Positions 15,001 through 30,000 of a stretch of 64,000 nucleotides of DNA are shown one piece after another. Every line of letters begins with the position of its first letter. Position 1 is the stretch's first letter. The position numbers and the translations under genes are program-made. Origin of the DNA: Cupriavidus sp. WGlv3 (GTDB lineage Bacteria; Pseudomonadota; Gammaproteobacteria; Burkholderiales; Burkholderiaceae). The stretch is from the NCBI RefSeq assembly GCF_023952475.1, contig NZ_JALHRX010000002.1, positions 310,001 through 374,000 on the forward strand, written 5' to 3'. The notes beneath the pieces are model-generated. The model worked only from the letters and a program-made list of their open reading frames with translations. It made no database searches and was not told where the DNA came from.

Positions 15001-18000
15001 GCGCGGAACCGATCGAGGTAGCGGATGAAGTCGAGGCGCTGTTCGATTTCTACGATGCGCTCGCCGAGGACAAGGGCGTGCGGCTCACGCTGCGCGGCCG
15101 CGGCCGCATCACCGGCGACCGGCTGATGCTGCGCCGGGCGCTGAGCAACCTGTTGTCGAATGCGCTGCGGCATACGCCCGCGGGCAAGGGCATCGTGGTG
15201 GAGATCACGCCGGGCGCCGACGCGGTGCAGGTGGTGGTCGAGAACGAAGGCGAAACCATCCGGCCCGAACTGCTCCCCGCGCTGTTCGACCGCTTCTTCC
15301 GCGCCGACAAGTCGCGCGCGCGGCCCGAGTCCGATGGCGCGGGACTGGGGCTGGGGCTGGCGATCACGCAGGCCATCGTCGCCGCGCACGGTGGCGCAAT
15401 CGGCGTGTCGTCGGAGGCGGGCAAGACGCGCTTTACCCTGACGTTTCGCGCTTAGTTTCGCGCCTCGTTTCGCGCTTCGTTTCGCGCCTTGGGCAAAAAA
15501 AGCCGCCCACGCCAGTTACAGCCGTGGGGGAGCTGGCGTGGGCGTGAAGACCACCGGATGCGGCTCCAGCGGTGCTCCGATGCTACGCAAATCCCCCGTT
15601 TGCGACTGCCAACAATTGTGTCCGCGGCCGTAACAGGCAGTGCCCCGAAACGCGTCGCGGGCCGCGATCAGGTCATACCGAGGCAGGCTGCGAGCTCGGG
15701 GAAAACGGCAGCTCGATGCGGAACACGGCACCCATGCCGGGCTGGCTGCGCACGCTGGCCTGGCCGCCATGCCGCTCGGCCACGGCGCGCACCAGCACCA
15801 GACCCAGCCCGGTCCCTTCCGGCGCGCCCTGCTGGCCCTCGTGCAGCCGCGCAAACGGCTCGAACAGCCGGGCCTGGTCGGCCTCGGCAATGCCCGGCCC
15901 ATGGTCCTGCACGGCCACCACGAAGCGCTGCGCCGCGCGCGTCAGCGACACCGTCACGGTCGCGCCCGCGGGGCTGAACTTGATCGCATTGCTGACCAGG
16001 TTGGCGATGGCGCGCACCAGCAATGCGGGTTCGCCCTGCAGCACCGCGGGGTCGTCGGGCAGGTCGATCTGCAAGGACACCTCGCGTGCCTTGGCCAGCG
16101 CCCACAGCTGGTCGGTGGCGTCGAGCACCAGCCCGCCGAGCTCCACTTCCATGAACGCCAGCGTCTTCGACTCCGCGCGCGCCACGCTGATGAAATCGTC
16201 GGCCAGCGTCAGGGTGCGGCGTGCATGCGCCGCGATGCGGGCCAGCACGCCGCTGTCCGCGGCGGCATCGCCCGGGCTGGTGCCGACGCTGGTGCCCGCC
16301 TGATGCGCGCGACGCTGTTCCAGTTCGATCAGCGCCAGGATCGACGCCTGCGGCGAGCGCATGTCGTGCGACAGGAAGCGCAGCATCTGCTCGCGCTGGC
16401 GCTCCGCCAGGCGGATCGCTGTGATGTCGATCACACTGACGATCAGGCCTGCCACGGCGCCGGATTCGCCATGCAGCGGCGCGCCATGCAGCAGGTAGCG
16501 GCGGTCACCGCGCCCGGACACTTCGATGCCGCCCTCGGGCACCGGCGCCGGCGTCCGCGCCGCGGGTGCGCCGGCATGGCGGTCATGCAGCGCCTGCCAG
16601 TACGCCAGCGCCGGTGCCGGCGCCGGGCACACCGCCTCGATCAGCGCGCGGATGCCGGGGCGCGGCACGCCCGGCTCCGCTGGCCCCTCGGGTACGCGCG
16701 CCAGCACCGCCGGGGCCAGCGCCACGCAGCGCCGGTTGGCCAGCAGCACGCCGCCGTCCAGGTCGCAGATGGCGGTGGCATCGGGCAGGCTTTCGATCCC
16801 GTCGGAGAGGAAACGGCGCAGGCCGCGCAGCTGCGCGCTGACGCCGTAGACCGCGCGCATGCGGCTGTCGAGCGTGGCGCCGGCGTGCCGCGGCGCGGGC
16901 ATCACGCCGGGCTCGCGCTCCAGCCGCGCCAGCTCGTCGCTGAGGAAACGCAGCGCCGCTTCCTGGCGCAGCCAGCTCCACAACGGATAGAACAGCACGC
17001 AGCCCAGCACCGCGGCGGCCGGCGCGAACCATAGCCGCGCCAATGCCAGCAGCGCCAGCGAGCCCAGCAGCAGGCCCGCCAGCAGCAGCCCGGTGGCGAC
17101 CAGCGCGCCGCGCGGCGGCAGCCGCAGCGCCGCCAGCGCGGCCAGCAGCACCGCCAGCAGCGTGCCGCCGGCCTGCCATGCCGGCGACACCGCGACAATG
17201 GCATCGCCGTCGCTCACCGCCTGCACGGTGTTGGCCAGGATCTCGACGCCGCTCATGCCACGGCCATCGCGCGAGACCGGCGTCGGCAGCACGTCGCCCA
17301 TGCCGGTGGCGAGCGCGCCGATCAGCACCGCCTTGCCGGCAAACCTGGCCGGATCGATGCGGCCTTCGAGCACGTCGCGCACTGACACGCGGGCAAAGGT
17401 GCCGGGCGGGCCGGCGTACGGAATGCGCAGGCGGCCGCTGCGTTCCCAGCCATTGGCTTCGGCGACCACGGCCGGCTCGTGGCGCACGCCTTCGGGCAGC
17501 GCGCCGGCGCGGCCGAAGCCAGCCATCACCGCGGCAAGGTGCGGCACGCCGGCGGCGGCGACCGGGTGCGGGCCTTCGCGCAGATAGACCTGGCGCGCCA
17601 CGCCGTCGGTATCGACCACCATGTTGATATGGCCGACGGCGGCGCCCAGCCCGGCCAACGGGTAGCGCACCAGCATGCCGGCGGGGCCGGGCTCGGCCAG
17701 CACCGGCAGCACCACGTTGCCGGCCAGCGCCATGCTGCGCGCCAGCACGGCGTCGTCTTGCGGATATCTGGTATCGCGCTCGGACAGGATCACGTCGACG
17801 CCGATCACGCGCGGGCCGCCGGCGCCGATGCGTTCGATCAGCTGCGCCAGCACCGCGCGGCGCCACGGCCAGCGGCCGATGGCGGTGATGCTGGCGTCGT
17901 CGATGCCGACGATGACGATGTCGTCGCGGGCGGGATGGTGCTGGGCGCCGATGGCGATGTCGTAGGCGGCCAGGTCGGCGCGTTCGGTCCAGCCCTGGCG

Positions 18001-21000
18001 CGCCGCCAGCATCACCAGCGCCAGCACCGCGGCGGCCAGCAGGCACCATTCGACCAGCGTGCGCTGGCCGAAGGCGCGCCCCGCCGCGCGCGGCTCCGCG
18101 CGCGCGTGCGGCGCGCGGTTTGCGTCAGCGGAGCCGGATGCGGCCACCGCCATCCGGCCGGTCGCCCGAACCGATTGCGCCGCCCTGCCCGTCGCGCAGC
18201 ATGGCGATGACTTCAATGCGCTGCGGCGCCGAGAACGCGGCCGGGTCGGGCGCCACGCCGGGCGCGGCGCGCGCCACACGGATGAAATAGACGCCCGGCG
18301 CGGGGCGCGGCAGGTCGATGGCGTTGGTGGCGGTGTGTTCGTCCGCCAGCAGCGTGGCGAAGCCCGCCTCGGCCGCCAGCTGCACCCGGTAGCCAGGGCC
18401 GCCGCCGCCATCGGGCCAGCCGATGTGCAGCGCGCCGCCGTCGTCCTGCAGGGTCGGCACCGGCGGCTTGGGCTCGACGCGGAACGGCACCGCGTCCGAC
18501 CACGGGCCCGGCAGGCCCGCCGCATCGACGCTGCGCACGCGCCACCACCAGCGGCCCGGCGCCAGCGCCCGCGCGGCGGGCGACGCGGCGGCGCCGTGGA
18601 CGGCGGCGTCGCGGGTAAAGGCGGCATCGGTGGCGAGCGCCAGCTCGTAGCTGGCCGCAGCCGGCACCGTGGCCCATTCGAAGCTGACGGCATCGGCATA
18701 GCGCACCGCATCCGCGGCGGGCTGCTGCGTGAACGGTGCCGGCGGGTTCAGCCGCACCGAGACCGGCGCCTGCGCATCATGGCCGGTCAGCTGGTGCCGG
18801 TCGATGGCGCTGACGCTCAGGTACAGCGTGCCTTCCGGCAGGCCTTCGACCCGCACCCGGGCGGCATCGGCGCCGCTGGCGGTGCCGGTCCAGACCAGCT
18901 CGCTCAGCGCCGCATCGCGCGCCACCCGCACGCGGTAGGCCACGGCGCCCGGCACCGGTTGCCAGGCCGCCTCGAACGACGGCCCCAGCACGGTTTGATC
19001 AGGCGGCAGCAAGGCCGGCGCCGGCAGCAGCGCCACCGGTTGCGACAGCCTGCCGCCGGCCGACACGGCGATGCCGTAGCCGGCCTCGAGCGACGCCGCC
19101 GCGGTCATGGCGCGCTGCGGTGCCGCTGCGGTTGCCGCTGCCATTCTTGCGCGCGCGGCGCTGACGCCGACCCGGCCTTGCAGCACCTCACTGCGGCTGC
19201 CGCCGGCATCGGCCGAAACGCGGTAGCGGGTGCCGCGCACGCCGGTCACCATCATCGGCGTATGCATCTCGAAGCGGCCGACGCCGCCGCCCTCGGGCGC
19301 CACGCGGGTCTCGGCCGCGCCCTGGTCGATACGGATCACGGTGTCGACCAGGCCGCTGCGCGTGAAGGTTCGCAGCCGGTTCACCGCCACCGTGGTCGCG
19401 GGCGGCAGCGTGACGCGGGTGCGGTCCGGCAGCTCGAGCGTGGCCGAGCCGCCGGCCGGGGTCTCGATGCGCGCGGCCTCGTCCAGGGTCATGCCGACCT
19501 GCACCGGCCGGCCGTTGGCGCGCACCCCGCCGCTGACGTAGACCACGCGCGCCGACGCCGCCTGTTCCGGGATCTGGGCGAGCGGGATGCGCACGCGCGA
19601 CCCCGGCACCAGCCGGTATGGATCGGCCACGCCGTTCAGGCGCTGCAGCGTGCGCCAGCCCTGCTCGGATGCCATGTAGCGCGAAGCCAGCCCGATCAGC
19701 GTATCGCCCGGTTCCACCACGTAGATAAAGTCGGCGCCCTGCGCGCCCGCGGGCCCGGCCTGCGCGGGCACTGCCGCACCGGCCAGCAGGGCCAACGCGA
19801 TACCACGCACGACCCTACGCATCGCGGTCCTCGTCCGCCTGCGCTTCGGCCGCGGAAATCTCTTCGAAACGATAGCCGTGCGAATACACCGAGGTCAGCC
19901 GCACGCCGTTCTCGGGGCGCAGCGCCAGCTTCAGGCGCAAGCGGGAAATATGCGTGTCGAGCGTGCGCGAGCCCGCCCCCATGGCGCGACCCCACACCGC
20001 CTGCTCCATCACCTCGCGCGCCAGCAGGCGCCCGGTATTGCGGAACAGGAACAGGGCCAGCTCATATTCGCGCGGCGACAGCACCGCGGCTTCGCCGCCG
20101 ACGGCGATGGTGCGCGCGTGGGTATCGACGGTGTAGTTGCCGCGCCGGATCAGCTCGACTTCCTGCGCGGCCTCCGGATAGGCGCGGCGCAGCAGCGAGC
20201 GCACGCGCGCGACCAGCTCGCCGGCGCGGATGGGCTTGAGCATGTAGTCGTCGGCGCCCACCGTCAGCCCGTCAACGATATCGGCTTCGGCGGTGCGGCT
20301 GGTGACGAACAGGATCGGCGGCATGTTGCCGGACTTCTGCCGCACCCAGCTGACCAGTTCATAGCCGCTGGTGCCCGGCAGCTGCCAGTCGACCAGCAGC
20401 AGGTCGTAGGCGCGTTCGCGCAGCGCGCGCAGCAAGTCGGAACCGTTGGCGAAGGATTCGCATTCGAAACCGGCTTCGCCCAAAATCTGCCGGATCAGTT
20501 CGGCCTGATCCGGATCATCCTCCACGGATGCAATTCGCATACCTCTACACCCTTCTGCCAGCTTCCGACTGCAACTGCGGTCTCTGCCACGGCGTGTCGA
20601 CGGCCCGGCCGGCAAGTCATTCTTTGTATTTCACCCTGGCAAGGGGGGCGCGGCCGTCGATCTGAACCGGCGGGCCAGGCCGAAGCCCGCCGGCTGCCGC
20701 AATGTTACCCAATCGCGGCCCATTCCGTCGAGACGCCCCGACGAGGGGTGCGCCGGCGTGCCCACCGGGCACCATCGCTGCCACGCGCTATTGCAGCATG
20801 TAGGTCTCGTACTCCAGCCGCTCGAGCTTGTGGTCGAGCATGGCCAGCGCCAGCGCCACCACCACCAGCAGCGACACCGCGAAGCCATAGCCGTACCAGG
20901 CCGGTCCCAGCTGCAGCGTCACCAGCGTCAGGGCGCAGTTCAGCACCACGAACAGCGCGGTCAGCAGCAGCACCTCGCGGCGCCGGTCCAGGTAGAAGTA

Positions 21001-24000
21001 GATGTTGAGCACGCCCAGCAGCACCACCTGCAGGCTGGCGCCGATCACATCGACGTACAGCAGCGGCAGGTACAGCTCGGAAATACCCAGCAGCCGCAGC
21101 ACCCAAGTGCCCACCGCGAACAGCAGCAGCGCGGCGATGGCCTGTACCTTGACGATCTCGTACAGGCCCAGCCGGATGGTCTGGACCATGGTGTTGCGCA
21201 TGTCCTCGATATGCTCCAGCGAACTGCCGCCGCGCACCGCATCGTAGAACGCGTCGTAGTACTCGACGAAATCGGTCTCGATGCGCACCAGGAACACCGC
21301 CATGCCGGGAATGATGGCGAGGTACGCCAGGAACACCGGGATGTCGTAGATGATCGACGCGCGCAGCGGGCCGATCACCTGGTGGCCGGTAGATGGCGCA
21401 TACCAGAACATGAACTTGTCGATCCAGATGCCCAGGTTGTAGAGCAGCCCGATCGCCACCAGGCTGGGGTAGGCATAGCGGTGCCGGAACACCTCGAACG
21501 AGATGAACTGGCGGCTGGTGTAGTTGCGGTAGATCAGCGTCACCATGCCGGTCAGCAGGCACAGCTGGCCCGCGACGAACCCGCCCAGCAGCCCTTCCAT
21601 GCCGAAGCCGCGCAGCCCCAGCGCGGCCGCCACCGAGACCGCGTAGCCCAGCAGGAAGGTCCAGACGATGGCCTTGTACTGCTTCATGCTCGACAGGAAG
21701 ATCGCGGCGATCCAGATATTGCTCAGCGCCACGAAACCCGCCACCATCAGCAGCCGGTACAGCACCGACTGCGCGCCGAAGCTGAACACCGCGCACGCCA
21801 CGGCGATGCCGCCCGACAGCACCGTGGCCAGCAGCGCCACCGCGTGGTAGTTGCTGAGGATCAGGTGGTCGCGCTTTTCGAACAGCCGGTCGGAGGTAAA
21901 GCGCGTGAACGACAGCTGCATCGGCCCGGTCAGGATCAGGCTGCCCGCGATCAGGTAGGTCACCGAGACCTGGAACTGCGTGATCAGCGTGCCCGGCACC
22001 ACGAACGGCAGGCTCAGCATGCCGATCAGCAGGATGCCGACGATCGACAGGATCCACGGCCCCGAGCTGATGATGCCGGCATACGCATAGGCGCTCAGCA
22101 TGCCGGACAGGTTGTCCCGCCGCAGCATCTTGCGCAGCTCGAATCCAATGCCCGCCATGCTCAGGCTCCTCCGTGGACCGGGCAGCGCGCAGGATTGCCG
22201 CCGTGCCGGGCTGCGTCGGGCGCGGCGCCATCGGCCCGCGCCATCAGCCGTTGATACAATTCGCGGTAGCTGCCGACCATGCGCTCCTGGGTGTAGTAGC
22301 GCTCCACGCGCGCCACGCCGGCGGCCTGCGCCGCCTGCCAGCGCGCCGGCTCGCGCAGCAGCCCGAGCGCAGCCGCGGCCAGCGCGGCGGGATCGGCGAT
22401 GCGCACCACCTCGCCAGCCGGCCCCAGCGCGGCGTCCTCGCCGGGCAGGCCGAACAGCAGCTCGCGGCACGAGCCCACGTCCGTGGTCACGCACGGCACG
22501 CCGGCGGCAAAGCCTTCCAGCACCACCAGCGGCAGCGCTTCGCTGATCGAACTGAGCACCAGCACGCCCACCTGCGGCAGCAGCGCGTCGATGCGCTGGA
22601 AGCCGAGGAATTTCACCTTCTTGCCCAGGCCCAGGCTTTCGGCCAGGCTGCGGCATTCGCGCGCGTATTCGGGGTCTTCGTCCTCCGGGCCGGCGATCCA
22701 GCCTTCGGCCTCGGGGTATTCGCGCACCACTGTCAGCATCGCGCGGATAAAGGTCTTGACGTCCTTGATCGGCACCACCCGGCCGATCAGGCACAGCACC
22801 GGCGGCACCCCGGGCTGGCGCCGCGCGCGCAGCGGCGCCAGGCGCGGGAGGTCGATGCCGTTGGGGATGCTGCGCGTGCGTGCCTCGGGCGCGCCGTCCT
22901 GCACCTGGCGGCGGCGGTTGCCCTCGTACAGCGCGACGATATCGTCGCCGGCGTCATAGCAGACCCGGCCCAGGGTTTCGAAAAAGCGCACCCACAGCTC
23001 GCGGAAATAGCTGATCTGGGAGATGTCGCGCTCGAACACATTGCGGTTGTCACGGATCCACTGGCTCTGGAACAGGTCAATCTTGCGTTCCTTGGTATAG
23101 ATGCCGTGCTCCGACACCAGCAGCGGGCGCTGGTTGCGGTGGCGCAGCAGCGCGCCGAGAAAGCCCGCATAGCCGGTGGAGACCGTATGGTAGATGCGCG
23201 CCGGGATCAGCCCGTCGGCAATCCGCACCAGCTGCCACAGCGGCTTGTGCATGATACGCACGGTCCAGAAGTAATCGGTGAAGGACGGGTCGGTGCAGAA
23301 GCGCCGGTATTGGTCGGTGATGGTCTGCCAGGCACGGCGGCTGTACAGGAACGCGTCCTCGCCCAGCGCGCCGCCCTCGCGCAGCGCCGGCATCAGGTCG
23401 CGGATCATCGCGCCGGCCTCGGCCTCGCGGCCGGGCTCGCGCAGCATCTCGTGCAGCCGGTCGGCGGCATCGAACGCCTTCGCGTCGCCGCCGCGGCCCT
23501 GCGCCAGCGGTGGCGGCGGAAAGTCATAGAGGTAGTGCGTTTCCAGGTGCACCACGTTGGCCGGCAGCTGGTAGGCCATGTCGCCATAGTCCTCGCGCCG
23601 GCTGCCGATGAAGACGATGCCGAAGCGCAGCTCCGGAAACGCGCGGATCATCTGGTTGACCCAGCTCGACACGCCGCCGCTGACGTACGGGAAGGTGCCT
23701 TCGAGCAGCAGCATGACATCGGCGGACGCCGCTTTCAACAGGATCTCGCTCATGATTGCCAGTACCGCAGCAGGGGCCGCACCAGTGGGAGCGGCGAGGG
23801 GCTGTCAAAGGATGCCATCAGCTGGCGCACCGCGGCGTAGTCGCGTTCCAGGTAGGCTGCTTCGGCCAGGTGCGGCAGCACGCGCTCGCGCGCGAAACCA
23901 AGCGCCTCGGCGCGCTGCAGCCAGGCGCGCGCCTCGCGCGGGGCGTTGCGCGCCAGCGCCAGGCGTCCGCGCATGTACCACAGCGACGCAATGCTGTCGT

Positions 24001-27000
24001 CATGCGACAGCGCCGCGCTGGCGTAGCGCTCGACCTGGCTGGCGGTATAGCGGTAGACGTCGCCCTGCACCAGGTTCTGGTAGATCAGTTCCCAGTACAG
24101 GTCGGCCAGGCGCTTGCTGATCTCGGCGCGCTCGCCCGGGCTGTAGGCGGTTTCCAGCCGCGGCAGCTCGGCCAGGATCTGCTGGGTCAGCTGCTTCTCG
24201 GCACCGTCCAGCATGCCGTAGGCCAGCAGCCGGATATCGTCGGCGCTGTCGGCCAGCAGCTCGCGCAGCACCGGGCTGACGGTGCGCGCCGGCATCGACT
24301 GCATCGCCACCAGCGCGGTCATGCGCTCCGGCAGCGGCGCGCGCGCATTGCCTAATTGCGCCCGCAGCCGCGCGCCGCCGCCATGCGTGACGCGCGACAT
24401 CAGGTGCGTGACGAATTCGGGCAGGCCGACGGTGCCGATGCCGCTGGTGTCGATGCCGCGCGGGAACAGCTTCGACAGCAGGTAGCTGCCCACGCACACC
24501 AGCGCGCCGCCGAGCGGCACGAAGAAGCAGAACAGCGCCAGGAAGCCATAGCTCCACGCGAACGGCACGCGCAAGCGCCGCGGCAGCAGGCGCCACAGCA
24601 GCAGCGCCGTCAGCGCCGCGGCCACCGCCTGCGTGCCCAGGAACGCCAGCAGCAGCGCGGTGCTGTTGCCGGCGCGCGCCAGCAGCGCCAGCGCGGCGAT
24701 CTGGGCGGCCAGGCCGCCGGCGCCGAGCTTAAACATGGGGCGCTTTCCCGGCTGCCGGTGCCGGCCGCGCCGTCGTGCCGTCCACCTGGGCCCGGCGCAG
24801 CAGCTTGACCAGCGCCTCTTCGGCACCGCTCGCGGGCACCGCCAGCGAGTAGACGCCGATGCCGGCGCGGGTGAAATCGGTGCCGAACTGCGCGCGCAGC
24901 ATGTCTTCGATGCGCACCAGGTAGGCCGCCACGGCCTGCGCATCGGACAGCGGCATCAGCGTCAGCATGGCGCGATGGTGGGGATTGACCAGCGGCCAGG
25001 CCACGTCGAGCGCGCGCCGGCTGCGCACCACCTGCTCGAACAGCGCATCGCGCTCGGGATCGGTGTCGAACACCAGCGCCACCACCGAGCTGTCGATGCC
25101 GGTCTCGCGCTGCAGCCGCGACAGGCGAGCATAGTCCAGCGCAAACGGATACGGGCACGCCGGCAGCGCCGCCAGGATGGAGCGGGTGGCGCCGGCATGC
25201 TCGACCCCGTCGGCGTAGTAGCCCAGCAGCACCATCAGCATCTGCAGGTTCTCGTAGTTCAGCGACAGGAACGGCATGCGCTCCACCACCAGCAGGCCGA
25301 TCAGGTGGTCGGAGCCTGCCAGCACCGGCGCCACCGCCACGTAGCGGGTGCGGGCATCGTGCTGCAGGCCGTCGGCGCGCAGGTGCGCGAGCTGGCGCGT
25401 GTCCAGGCAGTGGCGCACCAGCGGATCGGTGGGGTCGAGCGTGAAGGCCGGGCCGATGCTGGCCGCGGGCTCGGCCTCGACGCGCTCGCCATCGCAGGCG
25501 TAGAGCGCGGCCGCCTCGACCTGGCAGGCCTGCGCCACCACCTGCAGCACCGGCTGCGCGCCGGCCAGCACGTGGCCGCCGCGGGCGGCCTGTTCCAGCG
25601 CCACGCCGCGCAGCTGCGACAGGGTGTCGCGCAGCGTGGTGGGCCGCGCCAGCAGGTCGTTTTCCAGCCGCGAGTGGGAGATGCGCAGCAGGTAGTGGTT
25701 CTTGGTCAGCGCCGCCAGGCGCTCGTCCAGGTAGCGGTTCACGGCGCGCGCGCGCGCCAGGCGCGTGCCCCAGATATCGCCGAACTGCCCCGCCACCAGC
25801 ACCAGCAGCAGGCCGCCCAGGAAAAACAGGCGCGGGAACGGGCCGGGCATCACGCCGGTCTGGTGGTACACATACCAGGCGCCCAGCAGCATCAGCACGC
25901 TGCCCACGCCGATCAGCGTACCGTAGCGCAGCGCCAGGATCACCGGCAGCAGCCAGGCCCACGGAAAACCCATGCCCAGCAGCAACGGGTTCTGCGGCAG
26001 CACCAGCCAGGCCAGTCCCAGCGCGGCCAGCATCGCCACCACCAGTTCCACCACGGCGGCCGGTCCGGTGACCGCGGGCGCGAGCAGGCGCGCATAGCGC
26101 CCGCCCAGGCCGATGCCCTGTCCCTGCCGCGCGCGATAGGTGTTGTCAGCCGTCTTGGCCACGCTCATCCCCTTGCTTCAACCATCCATCGCCGCGCTGG
26201 CGCGGCGCCGTGCCGATCAACGCCATCCTCACCTCAGCCCTGCATCAGCGGCGCCAGCAGGCGGCGCAGCAGCTTCTGCGCGGTGCCCGACAGCGAGGCG
26301 CGGCTCCAGCCGCTGTCGCTGCCGGTGGCGGACCACACCACTTCGCCGCTGTTTACGTCGAGCAGCTGCAGCGAGATGCCGACCGCCGGCTCGCCGTCCA
26401 CGCCCACCTTGTAGCGCCATTCCTGCACCGCGCCGGTCAGCGCATAGCGGGCCTTCTCCGCGCGCGCCCATTCCAGCGCCTTGCCCACCGCCTCGCGCTC
26501 GGCCGGCTCGAACAGCGTTTCCGGGTTCAGCGCGGCCGGATAGCGCTTCAGGCTGGCCACGCCGCCGGTCTTGAGCAGGCTCTCGGCGATGGCTTCGGCG
26601 CGCAGGCCGGCCTGCGGCGTCTCGGTGTAGTTGACGATCGGCAGCACCGCGATGGTCTCGCCGCGCGCCAGCGCCGGCGCGCGCCCGACGTCCGTCACCG
26701 CGCAGCCCGCCAGCCACAGCGCCGCGCCCAGCGCGCCGCACCATGCCGCCAGCCGCCTCGCCACCGTCTTGCCCGTCATGCCCGTGCCTTGCTTGTTCAT
26801 GTTCATCCCCTTTTTCGGTATTGCCATATCTGTTGATGCCCCGCCTGTCCTGCCATGCACCGCGCGCTCAGTACAGCCAGCGGTAGCGCAATCCCAGTTC
26901 CGTCATCGGCCGCCCGCCATTGCGCGCCGCGGTCTCGTGCGAGACATAGAGCGCCAGGTGGTCGTTGCCGAACACCGAGCCCGCCACGCCGCCCTGCACG

Positions 27001-30000
27001 CGGAAGTTCTGCCGCGCGCGGGTGTCGTGCAACAGTCCGATCTCGCCGAACGGCCGCCACTTGCGGGTGTATTCGTCCAGCAACTCGGTGCCGAAGCCCA
27101 ACAGCACGCCAGCCTGCGTGAAGCCCTGCGGCATGTAGAACGCCGGCGTCGCGGCATCGCCGGCCGGCACCAGCGTGGCCTGGCGCGGCGTCAGACTGCC
27201 GCCCTGCGTGCTGTAGCTGGCATGCGTCGCGACCACGCGCACGGTGTAGTCCGGATACGCGGTGCGGATCTTGTAGCCAGCCTCGACGTCATACACCATG
27301 CCGTGGCCCAGCGTGCTGCGATCCTGGCCGCGAAAGCGGCTGTACTCGATGCGCGCGCCGACGAACTCGCGCAGGCTGAAGCGCCACGTCGCGCCCAGCC
27401 CGAGCACGTCCTTGGCGCCGCCCACGCGCAGCGGCGCGGACTCTTCGGCCGGCTGGTTGAGCCCCGCCAGCGTGCTGAACTGCAGCCGCCCCTGCTGGTT
27501 CCACTCGCCGAAGAAGCGCGCCGTGGCCATGGTGTCGAGGCCCTCGCGGTAGCCCGCGGTGGCGCGCCAGCGCTGATTGTTGTCGCGGTAGCCCAGCGAC
27601 AGGTCGGCGCGCCGGTCCGACGACGGCACGTTGGCGAGCTGCCGCGGATCGGTGCTGCGCTGGTCGCGCCAGGTGCCGCGCAGATTCAGGTCATAGCCAT
27701 CCCACAACCGCACGCCGCCGGCCAGGCTGCCTTCGGTGAACTCCAGCGGCTTCTGGTGCAGGAAGCGCACGCGCGGCTCGATCGCCTGGGCGTTGAACAG
27801 CAGCGTCTCGCGCAGGGTTTCCTGCAGCGCGTCGTCGGAGCGCGCGCGCTCCTGGGCCTCGAAGGCCAGCGTCTGCGCCGCACCCAGGCGGTCCAGGCGC
27901 TGGTTGGCCTCGATCTGGCTCGCCACCGGCACGCGGCCCGCCTGGCGCTCGAGGATGCGGTCCAGGCTGTTCAGGTCCTGCCGGTCCAGCGCGATCGCCA
28001 ACTCGGCATACGCCGGGCGCTGCAGCCGGCTCGCGTACTGGCGTGCCAGCCAGCCGCGCGCCAGTTCGTTCGATTCGGCCGACATCGCCCACGCCAGCGC
28101 GGCATCGCGTCCGGCGGCCGACAGCGCGGCCTCGCGCCGCGCCGCGTCGCGCACGATCTCGGCGGGGACGGGCTCGCGCAACGGCGGCAGTCCTTCGATC
28201 TCGCCCAGCTGCGACGGCGCGTCCGCGTCGGGCGGGCTCAGTTCGCGCGCCGCCGTGGAAGCGCGGTCGGCGCGCAGCATCTGGATCACCAGCGCGCGCG
28301 AGACCTCGCCCGAGGCAAAGATCTGCCCCAGCGCCACGGTCTGGCGGCGCAGGTCCGCGCGCGACGGCGCGCCCGAGGCGTTCTCGCGCTCCTCGTCGCC
28401 ATCGGCATGGTCCGGGCGCATGCGCGCGGCGCCAGCGCCGCGCCGGGCCCAGCCACGATGCAGGTCGATCCACGCCTGCCGGCGCACGCGCCAGGCCATG
28501 TCGGTCTGGCCGACGGCTTCATAGGCATCGGCCAGCAGGCTGAGCCAGAGCGGATCGGCGCTCTGGCCGTCGTTGAGCCTGCGCAGGTAATGCAGCGCCG
28601 CGCGCCCGTCATGGAAGCGCATATGTCCCGCGGCGAAGGCGCCCCACAGGTCGGGATTGTCCTCGGCCTGGTCCTGCAGGCGGCGCATTACCGCGCGCAC
28701 CTCGGTATCGGTGCCCTGGTCGACCAGCGTCCACAGCAGCGCCGCCAGCGTTTCGCTGTCGGCGTCCGGCAGGCCCGCGGCATGGCGCAGGTCGGCCAGG
28801 GCCTGCTCGCGCTGGCCCGTCACGCGGTAGTACTCGGCGCGCCGCATCAGGAAGCGGCTCGACTGCCGCGCGGCGCGGCGCTGCTCCGCACTCATGTCCT
28901 GCAGCAGCCGCTCGATGCGGCGGTAGGCGTGGGCGCGCGTGTAGTAGTACAGCGCCAGCTCCAGCGAGGCCGGGCTGGCGCTGCGGCGCCAGTCGGTCTC
29001 GGCGATGCGGCCGGCGTCGATCGGGGTCTTGTCGTAATAGGCGATCAGGTTGGAGAAGTCCGCTTGCTGCGTGGCGCGGACCTCGGCCATGCAGTCGTTG
29101 CGCGCCGGGCCCTCCGGCAACTGCCGGCAGTGCTCGTCGCGCGTCTGCGCGGTCGCCATCATCAGGTGCCGATAGCCGTCCTGCAGCAGGTCGTCGCGCT
29201 GGTTGAGCCGCGCCAGCTGGGTGAACGTGCGCCAGAACAGCTGGTCGCTCGGACCCGTCGCGGCGCGCGCCGGCAGCATCGCGTCCAGCGCCTGCGGCAG
29301 CCGGCCGCGCACATAGAGCAGGTTGGCCAGCTTGAGCGCGTAGGCCGGGCGCGGGCCGAAGCGCTGCTGCAGCTGCGTATAGAGCTGGAAGGCGCGCTCG
29401 TCCTTGCCGGCGCGTTCGGCCAGCGCGGCGTGGCGTTCCATGATATCGCGCGCCTTCGGGCCACGGCTCAGGCCTTCGAGGAAGCGCATGGCCTCTTCCG
29501 GCTCGCCCAGGCGTTCGTAGGTGGCCACCACCTCGTCCACCGTCTTCAGGTCCGAGCCGCCCGCGCGGTGGCGCAGCGCGGCCAGGTAGGCGCGATCGTC
29601 GGACAGCCCCGGCGCCAGCCGCATCACCGCGTCCCACGCGCGCTCGTCATTGGTGGCGCGGGCATAGTCGAGCCAGCTCTTCAGCGCCACGGCCGGCTGG
29701 CGGTTCCATTCCGCCACCTGCGCCAGCCGCTCGCGCCAGACCGGCTCGCCCGGCAGCCGGCGCACCGCGGTCTCGGCCACGCGCTGGGCCTGGTCGAGCT
29801 TGCCCGCGGCCAGGAACACGCGATAGGCCAGCTCGTAGTCGTCGGCATTGAACTTCGTGTCCTCCGGCTGCGCGGGCGCGGCCTGCTGCGTCGCGATCCT
29901 GCGCACGCCGAGCTGGCCGGAAGCGGCCAGCGCCTCGCGCAGCGCCAGGCCGCGCGGCCCGTCGAGAAACACCACGCCGCGCTCGCGCCACGGCTGGCTG